Positions 37,308 through 46,227 of a stretch of 64,000 nt of DNA are shown here, piece after piece (the first letter of the stretch is position 1; the number at the start of each line of letters is the position of its first letter). The position numbers and the translations under genes were made by a program. The notes beneath the pieces were generated by a model, which ran no database searches, was not told the origin of the DNA, and was given only the letters and a program-made list of their open reading frames with translations. The stretch is taken from assembly GCF_021233435.1 (NCBI RefSeq), contig NZ_CP089468.1:62001-126000 (forward strand), read 5' to 3'. The DNA comes from Halobacterium noricense (GTDB lineage: Archaea > Halobacteriota > Halobacteria > Halobacteriales > Halobacteriaceae).

Positions 37308-39308
37308 TCAGAACTTCCCGAGCAATCGGTCGTAGAACGACCCCGCGGACGCGCCGTCGTCGCCTTCCGTCCCGTCGCCCTCGGTGGCCAACTTCTCCAC
37401 GATGAGCTCCGGCGTCGAGCGCGCGAGGTGGTCCTTGACGGGGGAGCGCTCGACGACCAGTTCGCCGTCCTTCAGCCCCCGGGCGCGGATGCCGTCGACG
37501 GTCACGTCGAACCCACACTGGTCGCGTATCTCGCCCGCGAGGTGGGAGACGAACACGCCGGACGCGCCCGCCTCGTGGAGTTCTTCGAGGATGCCCGCCA
37601 CGATTTTCGCCGAGGCCCCCGGCTCCGTGATGGACTCTAGCTCGTCCACGAGCACGAGTTTGCGCGCCGCTCCCTCCGTCAAGCCCGCGAAGTCCCGGAG
37701 CGTCGCCTCGAACGCGCCCGCGTCCAGCGTCCCCTGTGACTTCGCGTAGTAGTGCAGTTCCTCGACCTCGGGCACTCTGGCGGACTCCGCGGGTACCGGG
37801 AGGCCCATGTGCGCGAGCACGACCACGACCGCCACCAGGTCGAGCGTGCTCGTCTTCCCGCCGGAGTTCACGCCGGAGAGCAGCGCCACGCCGTCGACGC
37901 CGTAGTCCACGGGCTCGACCTCGTCGAAGGCGACGTCGAGAATCGGCGAGCGCCCGCCCTCGATGTCGAACCCGCGGCCGCCGCGCTCGGCGAGCACGCA
38001 GTCGAAATCGTCCGCGAACCGCGCGACCGCCAACTCCACGTCCAATTCGAGCGCACGCTCCACGAGCCCACGCGTCGGCTCCCGGAGGTCCGCCAGCGTC
38101 GCCGCGAGTTCGCGCTTGCGCTCGGCGCTCCGGCGGTCCCGGGCCGCGGTCAACTCTTCGCGCAGCCGGGAGACGGCTTCCGGGTCGTGGTCGACGGGGA
38201 ACGTCGGCGAGTCCCCGAACGCCTGTCGGGCGACGCTGGCCTCCCCGTCACGCAACGCCAGCGCGTCCACGAGGTGGGCGCGCGCGGCGTCGACGGCGTC
38301 GGCGTACTCGTCGGCGAGCTCCCGCGAGAGCAGGCTGTCCACGCCCGCACCGCGCTCCACGAGGCTCAGGAGGTCCGAGCCCTCGATGGTGACGTCCTGC
38401 TCCTGGATGACCTCCCGGAGTTGGTCGTTCGCCACGGACTCCGCGGTCGACACCGCCGCGTCGAGGTCGTCTACCGCGGTCGAGAGTCGGTCGAGTTCGT
38501 CGTCGCCCGCGACCGCCCCCTCGGAATCGAGTTGCGCGAGCGCCGCGTCCAGTTCGTCGAGGTCCACGTCCGTTTCGAGGCCGGCGGCTTCGTGGACGGC
38601 GACCGCGGCGCGGATGCGGTCGCGGTTCGTCGCGAAGAACGAGAGCACGCGCTCGGGGACGACCTCCTCCGGGCGCTCCAGCGCGTCGGGTTCGACGCGC
38701 ACGTCGCCGTCGACCTCCACGCCCGCGAACGCCTCGTCGAGCGCCACGACCGTCGAGTAGCCGCGCGCGAGGTCAGCGAGCCCGCGGGCGTCCTCCGCGA
38801 CTTCCACCGACAACTCGGGAAACGCGTCCCGGGCTTCGCTGTACGTCTCCGCGTCCGTCGTCGCCAGACACCTATCTCGCACTGCGAGCGCGTCGGCCCG
38901 CGACAGCGGCTCGACGCCCGCCAGCGCATCCAGCACCTCCGAGTCGGGGTCGAGCGCCATCGCGTCGTCCGCGAACTCGTTGACCTCGGCGATGCGGGAC
39001 TCGGTAGCGCTCGGGTAGAACGTGCGCAGCCGCTGGCTCGCGTAGTCGGTGACCGCGCGCTCCTGCAGCAGCGCGAGCACGCGCTCGTACACCTCGCTGG
39101 CGCGGTCCGTCGCCAGGAAGCCGCCGGAGTCGTCGTGACGCGCGCGAATCGCGCCGCGGACGATGCGCGCGGCCCGCCCGTCGGTGACGCCCGGCGCGCG
39201 AGCGACCGCCGCTACGTCCCCACGCCGTAGTGCGTCTTCGGGGTTGTCGAGGGATCGCAGCGACTCCGCGGTCTTCGCGCCCACGCCGGGAATCGCCTCT
39301 AACTCCAT
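37308..39308 (-). CDS. MutS-family ATPase with N-terminal HhH
   Basis: 666 aa. N-terminal helix-hairpin-helix (LEAIPGVGAKTAESLRSL), long helical core, then the MutS ATPase: GVNSGGKTST (near 485), LVDELESITEPGAS (Walker B) and a GVFVSHLAGEI switch. It lacks the mismatch-binding domain I and the Smr domain, so it fits archaeal MutS-like (MutS5/MutS2-type) proteins rather than canonical MutS. A recombination or junction role is inferred. Upstream of orc on the same strand. Confidence 0.85.
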   Translation of the reverse strand: MELEAIPGVGAKTAESLRSLDNPEDALRRGDVAAVARAPGVTDGRAARIVRGAIRARHDDSGGFLATDRASEVYERVLALLQERAVTDYASQRLRTFYPSATESRIAEVNEFADDAMALDPDSEVLDALAGVEPLSRADALAVRDRCLATTDAETYSEARDAFPELSVEVAEDARGLADLARGYSTVVALDEAFAGVEVDGDVRVEPDALERPEEVVPERVLSFFATNRDRIRAAVAVHEAAGLETDVDLDELDAALAQLDSEGAVAGDDELDRLSTAVDDLDAAVSTAESVANDQLREVIQEQDVTIEGSDLLSLVERGAGVDSLLSRELADEYADAVDAARAHLVDALALRDGEASVARQAFGDSPTFPVDHDPEAVSRLREELTAARDRRSAERKRELAATLADLREPTRGLVERALELDVELAVARFADDFDCVLAERGGRGFDIEGGRSPILDVAFDEVEPVDYGVDGVALLSGVNSGGKTSTLDLVAVVVVLAHMGLPVPAESARVPEVEELHYYAKSQGTLDAGAFEATLRDFAGLTEGAARKLVLVDELESITEPGASAKIVAGILEELHEAGASGVFVSHLAGEIRDQCGFDVTVDGIRARGLKDGELVVERSPVKDHLARSTPELIVEKLATEGDGTEGDDGASAGSFYDRLLGKF

Positions 39309-39389
39309 CGCCGTGGGGTACGTGACTCACACGTAATAAGGTCTTACGCGGAGCGTCGTCGTTCGCAACCGAGAAACCACCACCGACGA

Positions 39390-39536
39390 GCATCCGCGAG
39401 CGCCGACGGCGCTCGCGGTTCACTCGCGGCGAAGCCGCGAGGCCGACGAACCCCCGAAGGGGGTGAGGAGTGCTTTTTCCGCAAGTTTTTGCCCGGGAGG
39501 GCGCCGCAGGCGCCCTCCCACAGCAAAAAGTGCGTT
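39390..39536 (-). repeat. Hairpin mosaic element E5
   Basis: 147 bp. On the minus strand ACGCACTTTTTGC starts 1 nt after the stop of the small membrane gene, then GGGAGGGCGCC-TGC-GGCGCCCTCCC (11-bp stem), AAAAACTTGCGGAAAAAGCACTCC, CCCCC-TTC-GGGGG, CGCGGC-TTC-GCCGCG and GAGCGCC-GTC-GGCGCTC, ending GGATGC. A shortened but complete copy. Confidence 0.8.
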
Positions 39537-39713
39537 TTAGAACCCGAACATCCCCATAACCGACTTGGCGGCGCGGCGCACGACGAGCGCGAGGCCGAGC
39601 AGGACGAGGACGAGGCCGGCAGCGACGATGGGGGCGTTCCACGCGACGACGCCGATGCCGGCGAGAATCAGCAGGACGCCGAACAGTCCGGAGAGGCCGA
39701 GTTTGTCGAGCAT
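39537..39713 (-). CDS. Small two-TM haloarchaeal protein
   Basis: 58 aa: [25 protein letters not shown] (TM1), a short turn, [17 protein letters not shown] (TM2) and a basic-aromatic tail ([11 protein letters not shown]). A conserved type of tiny haloarchaeal membrane protein, function unknown. Divergent from eif1A. Confidence 0.75.
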   Translation of the reverse strand: MLDKLGLSGLFGVLLILAGIGVVAWNAPIVAAGLVLVLLGLALVVRRAAKSVMGMFGF

Positions 39714-39819
39714 GTGCGGGACGAGCGCCACCACGGGGGTAAGCGTACTGGTCCGGCGTGGGGTCGTGTACACCCCGAATTGTACAGGGTTTAAACCGCT
39801 CGCTGTCCTATCTGGGCCC

Positions 39820-40107
39820 ATGAGCGACGACGAAGGTGGACGCACGAACCTTCGGATGCCCGAGGACGACGAGGTGTTCGCGGAAGTCACAGACATGCTC
39901 GGCGCGAACCGCGTCCGGGTTCGTTGCGCGGACGGGGAGGAGCGGACCGCCCGCATCCCCGGCCGGATGCAGAAGCGCATCTGGATTCGAGAGGGCGACG
40001 TCGTGCTCGTCGAGCCGTGGGATTGGCAGGACGAGAAGGGCGACGTCGTGTGGCGATACGAGAAATCGGAGGCGGACCAACTACGTGACGAAGGACACAT
40101 CAAATAA
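39820..40107 (+). CDS. eif1A: Translation initiation factor aIF1A
   Basis: 95-aa OB-fold factor that stimulates initiator tRNA binding. Core [26 protein letters not shown], then [27 protein letters not shown] (39791-39798) lies about 26-30 bp before the ATG 39820. The TAA overlaps the ATG of a 4-codon mini-ORF that leads into rio1. Confidence 0.95.
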   Translation: MSDDEGGRTNLRMPEDDEVFAEVTDMLGANRVRVRCADGEERTARIPGRMQKRIWIREGDVVLVEPWDWQDEKGDVVWRYEKSEADQLRDEGHIK

Positions 40108-40121
40108 TGGGTCGGCGGTGA
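40107..40121 (+). CDS. Four-codon relay mini-ORF between eif1A and rio1
   Basis: ATG GGT CGG CGG TGA. Its ATG overlaps the eif1A TAA (TAATG) and its TGA overlaps the rio1 GTG (GTGA). It may only serve to carry ribosomes across the 10-bp gap. Seen directly; function is inference. Confidence 0.35.
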   Translation: MGRR

Positions 40122-41005
40122 CCGACGGGTTCGGTCTCGCCGAGGACACCGAGGGAGCGTCCGGCGACGAGTTCGAGGAAATCGACGTCTCGGACACGGA
40201 AGCGGACCGCATCGCACGCAGACAGGACCGGGAGTTCGCGGAGTTCCGGAAGCGTCTGAAGGACAACGAGCGGTTCAAACTCGACGACGGCGCGTTCGAC
40301 GACGCGACGTACGCCGCGATCTACAAGCTCGTCGAGGACGGCTACGTGGGCGCGTTCGGCGGCCCGATTTCGACCGGGAAGGAGGCCAACGTCTACGAGG
40401 CGCTGGACCACGACGGCGGCGACGTCGCGGTCAAAGTCTACCGCATCAACGCGTCGAACTTCAAGCAGATGCGGGGCTACCTCGAAGGCGACCCGCGCTT
40501 CGAGGGGATTCGCGGCGACAAGAAGGCGGTCGTGTTGTCGTGGACGCGCAAGGAGTTCGCGAACCTCCAGCGCGCCCGCGAGGCCGGCGTTCGCGTCCCC
40601 GAGCCCATCGCGGTCCAGCGGAACGTGCTCGTGATGGAACTCATCGGACGGGAGGGTGACGCCGCGCCGACGCTGAACGACGTCGACGTGGACAACCCCG
40701 AGACGGCCTACGAGGTCGTCCGCGAGTACATCCGCCGGCTGTACGACGCGGGGCTCGTGCACGGCGACCTCTCGGAGTACAACCTCGTGGTGTACGACGG
40801 CGAACTCGTCGTCATCGACGTCGGGCAGGCGGTCACCATCCACCACAACAAACACGACGAGTTCCTGCAGCGGGACTGCCGGAATATCGCGAACTTCTTC
40901 GCGCGACAGGGCGCGGATGTCGACCCCGAGTCGCTGTACGACTACGTCGTCGAGAACGCGTCGCCGCGGTCGGACGAGACGACCGACCGCCCCGATGACG
41001 AGTAA
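40118..41005 (+). CDS. rio1: RIO1-family serine kinase
   Basis: 295-aa atypical kinase/ATPase that acts in small-subunit maturation. Gly loop STGKEANVYEA, ATP lysine in VAVKVYRI, catalytic LVHGDLSEYN, metal Asp in VIDVGQAV. Acidic N- and C-terminal extensions. GTG start at 40118 is the only start that fits the N-terminus. Cotranscribed with eif1A; both act on the 30S subunit. Confidence 0.92.
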   Translation: MTDGFGLAEDTEGASGDEFEEIDVSDTEADRIARRQDREFAEFRKRLKDNERFKLDDGAFDDATYAAIYKLVEDGYVGAFGGPISTGKEANVYEALDHDGGDVAVKVYRINASNFKQMRGYLEGDPRFEGIRGDKKAVVLSWTRKEFANLQRAREAGVRVPEPIAVQRNVLVMELIGREGDAAPTLNDVDVDNPETAYEVVREYIRRLYDAGLVHGDLSEYNLVVYDGELVVIDVGQAVTIHHNKHDEFLQRDCRNIANFFARQGADVDPESLYDYVVENASPRSDETTDRPDDE

Positions 41006-41016
41006 CCGACCGCAAT

Positions 41017-41204
41017 CGTTTTTACTGGATTCCGACTACTGCCGAGTATGCGGCCCGCTCCCACTGGCTGGCGCTGGCGTGCTCCGGGAGCGGGCAGTCT
41101 CGTCGCCGCGGCCTGACGGGCGTCACCCGGTCGGGTCGGGCGCGTGGCTCCCTCGCTTCTCTCGCGCATCGCTCCGCCGAGCACCTGCCACACCCACTAC
41201 ACAC
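41017..41204 (+). promoter_or_regulatory. trpS promoter and leader region
   Basis: TATA box CGTTTTTACTGG (41017-41028) is placed 25-30 bp before the ATG of a 22-codon ORF, not before trpS. GCCCGCTCCC (41053-41062) and GGGAGCGGGC (41086-41095) form a perfect 10-bp stem whose loop holds two Trp codons; GCTCCC at 41147-41152 could pair with GGGAGC instead. No TATA-like box is visible in the 60 bp before trpS. The direct repeat CTCGCGCATCGCT (41161-41173) also occurs upstream of srp54. Confidence 0.55.
41048..41116 (+). CDS. Putative Trp-codon leader peptide of trpS
   Basis: 22 codons, ATG to TGA, with Trp at positions 8 and 10 (TGWRWRAP). A TATA box about 27 bp upstream predicts a leaderless transcript starting at this ATG. 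Placement before a tryptophanyl-tRNA synthetase gene suggests a sensor of Trp-tRNA supply. Caution: the local CTGGCG repetition makes TGG codons likely by chance. Confidence 0.45.
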   Translation: MRPAPTGWRWRAPGAGSLVAAA

Positions 41205-42341
41205 ATGCCAACCGACTCCGTCACACCGTACAGCGTCGCGGGCGACGTCGACTACGAGAAACTGCTCGCCCAGTTCGGCGCGGACGCACTGACCGACGAC
41301 CAACGCCGCCGCTTCCCCGACCACCCGCTCGTGCGCCGCGGCTCGTTCTACGCGGGCCGCGACGTGGACGCGTTCCTCGATTCGGACGAGCAGTCCGTGG
41401 TCACGGGCATCGGGCCGTCCGGGCCGATGCATCTCGGGCACGCGATGGTGTTCTACTTCGCGAAGCGCCTGCAGGACGCGCTCGGCGCGCGCGTCTACGT
41501 TCCCGTCTCGGACGACGAGAAGTACTGGTTCAAGGACCAGACCGCCGCGGAGACCGCCGACTACCTCGAAGACAATCTTCGGGACCTGCTCGCGGTCGGC
41601 TTCGACCCCGAGCTGACCAGAATCGTCGTCGACACCGAGGACGCGGACGTGGTCTACCCGCTGGCGACGGCGTTCGGGCGGGACGTCACGAACTCCACGC
41701 TCGAAGCCGTCTACGGGACTCCGGCGAACGTCGGGCAGGGGTTCTACCCGGCCGTGCAGACCGCGCACCTGCTCCTCCCTCAGCTCGTCCACGGCGCTCA
41801 CGAGACGCTCGTCCCCATCGCCGTCGACCAGGACCCGCACGTTCGCGTGAGCCGGGACGTCGCCGCGAAAGCCCGCTACCCCGCGAGCAAGCCCGGCGCG
41901 CTGCTGATGCGGTTCCTGCCGTCGCTGGGCGGTCCCGGGAAGATGAGTAGCTCCGAGGGCGTCGCGATTCGGCTCACGGACGACGCCGAGACAGTTCGAC
42001 AAAAAATCCGCGAGCACGCCTACACGGGCGGCCGCGCGAGCGTCGCGGAGCACCGCGAGCACGGCGGCGACCCCGAGGTCGACGTCCCGTTCCAGTACCT
42101 CGCAGCGTTCTTCGAGCGCGACGACCGCGAGCTCGCGCGCGTCGAGCGCGACTACCGGCGCGGCGACCTGCTCTCGGGCGAACTGAAGGAGCTCGCCGCC
42201 GACCGCATCGTAGACTTTCTCGACGGGCACCAGCGCCGCCGCGACGCGCTCGGGGACGTCCGCGAGGAGCTCGCAGCCTACCGACTGACGGCGGACGAGC
42301 GCGAACGCGCGCGTGCATCGGTCGGCTTCCAGCGTGAGTGA
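41205..42341 (+). CDS. trpS: Tryptophanyl-tRNA synthetase
   Basis: 378-aa class I synthetase of the archaeal/eukaryotic type. HIGH-like PSGPMHLGHAM (near 70), DDEKYWFKD, GTPANVGQGFYPAVQ, DQDPHVRVSRDVA and KMSSSEG (near 247). ATG 41205 gives MPTDSVTPYS. Its 3' end overlaps the remnant gene at 42334 by 8 bp. Confidence 0.95.
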   Translation: MPTDSVTPYSVAGDVDYEKLLAQFGADALTDDQRRRFPDHPLVRRGSFYAGRDVDAFLDSDEQSVVTGIGPSGPMHLGHAMVFYFAKRLQDALGARVYVPVSDDEKYWFKDQTAAETADYLEDNLRDLLAVGFDPELTRIVVDTEDADVVYPLATAFGRDVTNSTLEAVYGTPANVGQGFYPAVQTAHLLLPQLVHGAHETLVPIAVDQDPHVRVSRDVAAKARYPASKPGALLMRFLPSLGGPGKMSSSEGVAIRLTDDAETVRQKIREHAYTGGRASVAEHREHGGDPEVDVPFQYLAAFFERDDRELARVERDYRRGDLLSGELKELAADRIVDFLDGHQRRRDALGDVREELAAYRLTADERERARASVGFQRE

Positions 42342-42448
42342 CGCGAGCGGGACGGCGACGAGGCGCGGGTGGCCGTCGAACCCACGGCGACGAGTTCGAA
42401 CTCGTCGTCGACGAGTCGCTGTCCGTCAGCACGCCGGAGCGGGCGTGA
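42334..42448 (+). pseudogene. Remnant of a 38-codon gene after trpS
   Basis: Three reading frames in series encode VSDASG, DGDEARVAVEPT and GDEFELVVDESLSVSTPERA, then TGA (42446-42448). Adding one G after about 42351 and one G after about 42385 would join them into a 38-residue acidic protein with a GTG start overlapping the trpS end. Both missing bases fall in short G runs. A double frameshift decay or an assembly error fits best. Family not recognised. Confidence 0.5.
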
Positions 42449-42506
42449 ACCGGTCACACGGCGGGAGAGAAGGCTTTTACGCGCCCGTCCAGTATTCTGG
42501 TGTATC

Positions 42507-43058
42507 ATGAAACACGTGAAGATTCCGCAGGACCGCATCGGCGCGCTCATCGGCGAGGGAGGTGAGACGCTGCGCCGCATCGAGCAGGCCGCCGAGGTTC
42601 GCCTCGACGTCGACTCCGAGGACGGGTCGGTCGCCATCGAGCGGACCGGCGACCCCGTTCGCGGGATGCAGGCGCCCGAAATCGTCCGCGCAATCGGCCG
42701 CGGGTTCGACCCGGACGCCGCGCTCAGCCTGCTGGACGACGACATGCGGATGTTCGAGACGGTGGACATCGAACGCGCCGCCCGCAACGACAACGACCTC
42801 CGTCGCAAGAAGGGCCGGCTCATCGGCGAGAACGGCCGCACGCGCGAACTGATGGAGGAACTCACCGGCGCGAACGTCGTCATCTACGGGTCGACGTTCG
42901 GCGTCATCGGCCAGCCCAACGAGGTCGACATCGCCCGGTCGGCCGCAGAGATGCTGCTCGACGGCGCGCCCCACGGCTCCGTCTACTCGTTCCTCGAGCG
43001 CAAGCGCGCCGAGGAGCTCAAACAGCAGGGCATGGAGTACCACGAGTTCTCCGGCTGA
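42507..43058 (+). CDS. Archaeal KH-domain protein (Krr1/Pno1-like)
   Basis: 183 aa with two KH domains (VKIPQDRIGALIGEGGETLRRIE; then KKGRLIGENGRTRELMEELTGANVVIYG). Related to Dim2/Pno1, which binds 16S/18S rRNA 3' ends together with Rio1, and rio1 is 1.5 kb upstream. ATG 42507 with CTTTTACG about 30 bp before it. Confidence 0.88.
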   Translation: MKHVKIPQDRIGALIGEGGETLRRIEQAAEVRLDVDSEDGSVAIERTGDPVRGMQAPEIVRAIGRGFDPDAALSLLDDDMRMFETVDIERAARNDNDLRRKKGRLIGENGRTRELMEELTGANVVIYGSTFGVIGQPNEVDIARSAAEMLLDGAPHGSVYSFLERKRAEELKQQGMEYHEFSG

Positions 43059-43156
43059 GGCGGCACGCGCCGAGTTTCTGCAGTTTTGCGCTCCCTGGGG
43101 TGGTTCTTTGCTCTGTGTTTGCCGAGCGCGAGCGCCGTCTTTCGGCGGGAAACCGC

Positions 43157-43262
43157 GATTTAAGCATAAATACCCCATCACGAGTTTTCGAATTTGGCGT
43201 TGACTGGCGTATCAGCGCGTCTCCCCGGGTGTGTCACTCCCTTTCGCACAATCTTTAAATAG
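43157..43262 (+). promoter_or_regulatory. Thermosome promoter region with two TATA-like boxes
   Basis: CTTTAAATAG (43253-43262) lies about 30 bp before the cct ATG and is the strongest TATA box in the window. A second AT-rich stretch GATTTAAGCATAAATA (43157-43172) lies about 115 bp before the ATG, preceded by TTTCGGCGGGAAA. It could drive a longer 5' UTR or bind a heat-shock regulator. Confidence 0.5.
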
Positions 43263-43287
43263 AATCGCATTCAATCAAACAGTGACT

Positions 43288-44967
43288 ATGGCGCAGCAGA
43301 TGGGTAATCAGCCGCTTATCGTACTTTCGGAGGACAGCCAGCGCACCTCCGGAGAGGACGCGCAGTCGATGAACATCACCGCCGGGAAAGCCGTCTCCGA
43401 GGCCGTACGTACCACACTCGGCCCCAAAGGGATGGACAAGATGCTCGTGGACTCCACGGGTGAAGTCGTCGTCACGAACGACGGCGTCACCATCCTCAAG
43501 GAGATGGACATCGAGCACCCGGCGGCCAACATGATCGTCGAGGTCGCCGAAACGCAGGAGACCGAAGTCGGCGACGGCACCACCTCCGCCGTCGTCGTCT
43601 CCGGTGAACTCCTCTCCGAGGCCGAGGACCTCCTCGAACAGGACATCCACGCGACCACGCTCGCGCAGGGCTACCGACAGGCCGCCGAGCAGGCTCGCAC
43701 GTTCCTCGAGGAGAAGGCCGTCGACATCTCCCCGGACGACACCGAGGAGCTGGAGAAGCTCGCCGCCACCTCGATGACCGGGAAGGGCGCGGAGAACGCC
43801 AAGGACGTCCTCTCCGGCCTCGTCGTGCGCGCCGTCCAGTCCGTCGCCGACGACGATAGCGTCGACACGGACAACGTCAAGGTGGAGAAAGTCACCGGCG
43901 GCGCCATCGAGAACTCCGAACTCATCGAGGGCGTCATCGTGGACAAGGAGCGCGTCAACGAGAACATGCCCTTCGGCGTCGAGGACGCCAATATTGCGCT
44001 CGTCGACGACGGCCTCGAAGTCAAGGAGACCGAAATCGACACCGAAGTCAACGTCACCGACCCCGACCAGCTCCAGCAGTTCCTCGACCAGGAAGAGGAG
44101 CAGCTCGAGGAGATGGTCGACGCGCTCGCGGCCGCCGGTACGAACGTCGTCTTCGTGGACGGCGGCATCGACGACATGGCCCAGCACTACCTCGCGGAGG
44201 AAGGCATCCTCGCCGTCCGTCGCGTGAAATCCGACGACTTCACCCGTCTGTCCCGCGCCACCGGCGCGACGCCCGTCTCGAACGTCACGGACGTCGAAGC
44301 CGACGACCTCGGTGAAGCCGGCAGCGTCGCCCAGAAGGACATCGGCGGCGACGAACGCATCTTCGTCGAGGACGTCGAAGAGGCGAAGTCGGTCACGCTC
44401 ATCCTCCGCGGCGGCACCGCGCACGTCGTCGACGAAGTCGAACGCGCCATCGACGACTCGCTCGGCGTCGTTCGCGTCACGCTCGAAGACGGCAAGGTGC
44501 TGCCCGGTGGCGGCGCTCCGGAGACCGAGCTCGCGATGCAGCTCCGCCAGTTCGCGGACTCCGTCGGCGGCCGCGAACAGCTCGCCGTCGAAGCGTTCGC
44601 GGACGCCCTCGAAGTCATCCCGCGCACCCTCGCAGAGAACGCGGGCCACGACCCCATCGACTCCCTCGTGGACCTCCGTAGCCAGCACGACGCCGGCAAC
44701 TCCGCGGCCGGCCTCGACGCCTACACCGGCGAAGTCATCGACATGGACGCCGAAGGCGTCGTCGAGCCGCTCCGCGTGAAGACCCAGGCCATCGAATCCG
44801 CCACCGAAGCGGCGACGATGATTCTCCGCATCGACGACGTCATCGCCGCGGGCGACCTCGCTGGCGGCCAGGTCGGCGGCGACGAAGGCGGCGACGAAGG
44901 CCCGCCCGCCGGCGGCCCCGGCGGCATGGGCGGCGGTATGGGCGGCGGCATGGGCGGGATGATGTAG
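43288..44967 (+). CDS. Thermosome subunit (group II chaperonin)
   Basis: 559-aa ATP-driven folding chaperone. [28 protein letters not shown] and the [10 protein letters not shown]-terminal ATP loop are diagnostic, and the tail is GGM-rich ([15 protein letters not shown]). Prefoldin, its partner, is at 7.4 kb. ATG 43288 gives [10 protein letters not shown]. Followed by element E6. Confidence 0.97.
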   Translation: MAQQMGNQPLIVLSEDSQRTSGEDAQSMNITAGKAVSEAVRTTLGPKGMDKMLVDSTGEVVVTNDGVTILKEMDIEHPAANMIVEVAETQETEVGDGTTSAVVVSGELLSEAEDLLEQDIHATTLAQGYRQAAEQARTFLEEKAVDISPDDTEELEKLAATSMTGKGAENAKDVLSGLVVRAVQSVADDDSVDTDNVKVEKVTGGAIENSELIEGVIVDKERVNENMPFGVEDANIALVDDGLEVKETEIDTEVNVTDPDQLQQFLDQEEEQLEEMVDALAAAGTNVVFVDGGIDDMAQHYLAEEGILAVRRVKSDDFTRLSRATGATPVSNVTDVEADDLGEAGSVAQKDIGGDERIFVEDVEEAKSVTLILRGGTAHVVDEVERAIDDSLGVVRVTLEDGKVLPGGGAPETELAMQLRQFADSVGGREQLAVEAFADALEVIPRTLAENAGHDPIDSLVDLRSQHDAGNSAAGLDAYTGEVIDMDAEGVVEPLRVKTQAIESATEAATMILRIDDVIAAGDLAGGQVGGDEGGDEGPPAGGPGGMGGGMGGGMGGMM

Positions 44968-45117
44968 TACCTTTTTCCTGCACTCACTCGGGCGCTACCG
45001 CGCCCTCGTTCGCTGGGAAAAAGCTACGCTAAAAAGCCCCGTCGGACCCCACTTCGGGGGTCCTCGGGGCCCGCGCCTGACGGCGCGGTGAATCGCGCGG
45101 CTCCGCCGCGCGAATGC
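44968..45117 (+). repeat. Hairpin mosaic element E6 (downstream of the thermosome gene)
   Basis: Starts TACCTTTTTCC directly after the stop; GGGAAAAAGCTACGCTAAAAAG border; a GGACCCC-ACTTC-GGGGGTCC hairpin; GCGCC-TGAC-GGCGC; and CGCGCGGC-TCC-GCCGCGCG ending GAATGC. Same border class as E1 and E10. Between E6 and the next gene a CCGCCG-GACAG-CGGCGG hairpin (45175-45191) is the only other structure. Confidence 0.7.
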
Positions 45118-45240
45118 TCCTCTGCCCGCTCCGCGCTGCACCGTCGGCTGACTACTCGCGATTTTCTTTCGGAACCGCCGGACAGCGGCGGCTATCGACA
45201 CAAGGGAGGTTCTAAGTGCGGTGCCTGCAATTTTTGCGGC

Positions 45241-46227
45241 ATGGAGACGCTGCTGCTCAACAAGGAAGACGTCAGCGAGAACCTCCAAATGGCGGACCTG
45301 ATTCCGGCCGTCGAGGACGCGTTCGAGGCCTACCAGACGGGCGACGCCCAAATGCCCTCGAAGTCCTACATCGACCTCCCGGAGTACAACGGCGACTTCC
45401 GGTCGATGCCCGCGTACCTCGACGCCGGCGACTGGGACGCCGCCGGCATCAAGTGGGTGAACGTCCACCCCGACAACCCCACGCACTACGACCTCCCGAC
45501 CGTGATGGGGACGATGGTGTACTCCGACCCCGAGAACGCCTACCCGCTGGCCATCATGGACGGTACCGAACTCACGATGCAGCGCACGGGTGCCGCCGCA
45601 GCCGTCGCCACCGACTACCTCGCAATCGAGGACGCCTCCAGTTTCGGCGTCGTCGGCGCGGGCGTCCAGTCGTACACCCAACTGGAAGCCATCGCCACCG
45701 TCCGCGACATCGAGGAAGTCGTCGTCAGCGACGTCAACGAGGACGCCGTCCGCGCGTTCGTCGAGCACTTCCAGGACCGCTTCGACGTCCGCGAAGGCTC
45801 CATCAGCGACGCCGGCCACTGCGACGTTCTCTCGACGGTCACCCCCGTCGAAGACCCCATCGTCTCTCGCGAGGACGTCGGCGATCACACCCACATCAAC
45901 GCGATGGGCGCGGACGCCGAAGGCAAACACGAACTCGCCGACGACTTACTCCTCGACAGCAAACTCGTCATCGACGACCACGACCAAACGACGCACTCCG
46001 GCGAAATCAACGTCCCCTACCACGCCGGTGTGCTCGGCGACGACGACATCTACGGCGAAGTCGGCGAACTCGCCACCGGCCTCAAGGACGACCGCACCGC
46101 CGACGACGGCATCACCGTCTTCGACTCCACGGGACTCGCCATCCAGGACATCGCCGCCGCCCACGTCGCCTACGAACACGCCGACGAACACGACAACGGC
46201 TACGGTTTCGACATGCTCGGGGTCTAG
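45241..46227 (+). CDS. Ornithine cyclodeaminase / alanine dehydrogenase family protein
   Basis: 328-aa mu-crystallin-fold NAD(P) enzyme. MPSKSYIDLPEYNGDFRSMPAY, GIKWVNVHPDNP and Rossmann loop GVVGAGVQSYTQLEAI match archaeal members, some of which are alanine dehydrogenases. The substrate cannot be fixed from sequence. GTTCTAAG (about 27 bp upstream) supports ATG 45241; the in-frame Cys-rich codons before it are probably promoter DNA. Confidence 0.88.
   Translation: METLLLNKEDVSENLQMADLIPAVEDAFEAYQTGDAQMPSKSYIDLPEYNGDFRSMPAYLDAGDWDAAGIKWVNVHPDNPTHYDLPTVMGTMVYSDPENAYPLAIMDGTELTMQRTGAAAAVATDYLAIEDASSFGVVGAGVQSYTQLEAIATVRDIEEVVVSDVNEDAVRAFVEHFQDRFDVREGSISDAGHCDVLSTVTPVEDPIVSREDVGDHTHINAMGADAEGKHELADDLLLDSKLVIDDHDQTTHSGEINVPYHAGVLGDDDIYGEVGELATGLKDDRTADDGITVFDSTGLAIQDIAAAHVAYEHADEHDNGYGFDMLGV

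Noticed and set aside
35820-37310. Replication origin at the orc1/cdc6 gene
   Set aside because: No ORB-like repeats or AT-rich unwinding region could be found on either side. The 5' flank is only 87 bp and the 3' flank is element E4.
45088-45240. N-terminal extension of the ornithine cyclodeaminase family gene with a CGACNFC motif
   Set aside because: The extension overlaps the TATA box at about 45210 and element E6, and the family starts at MET LLLN (ATG 45241).
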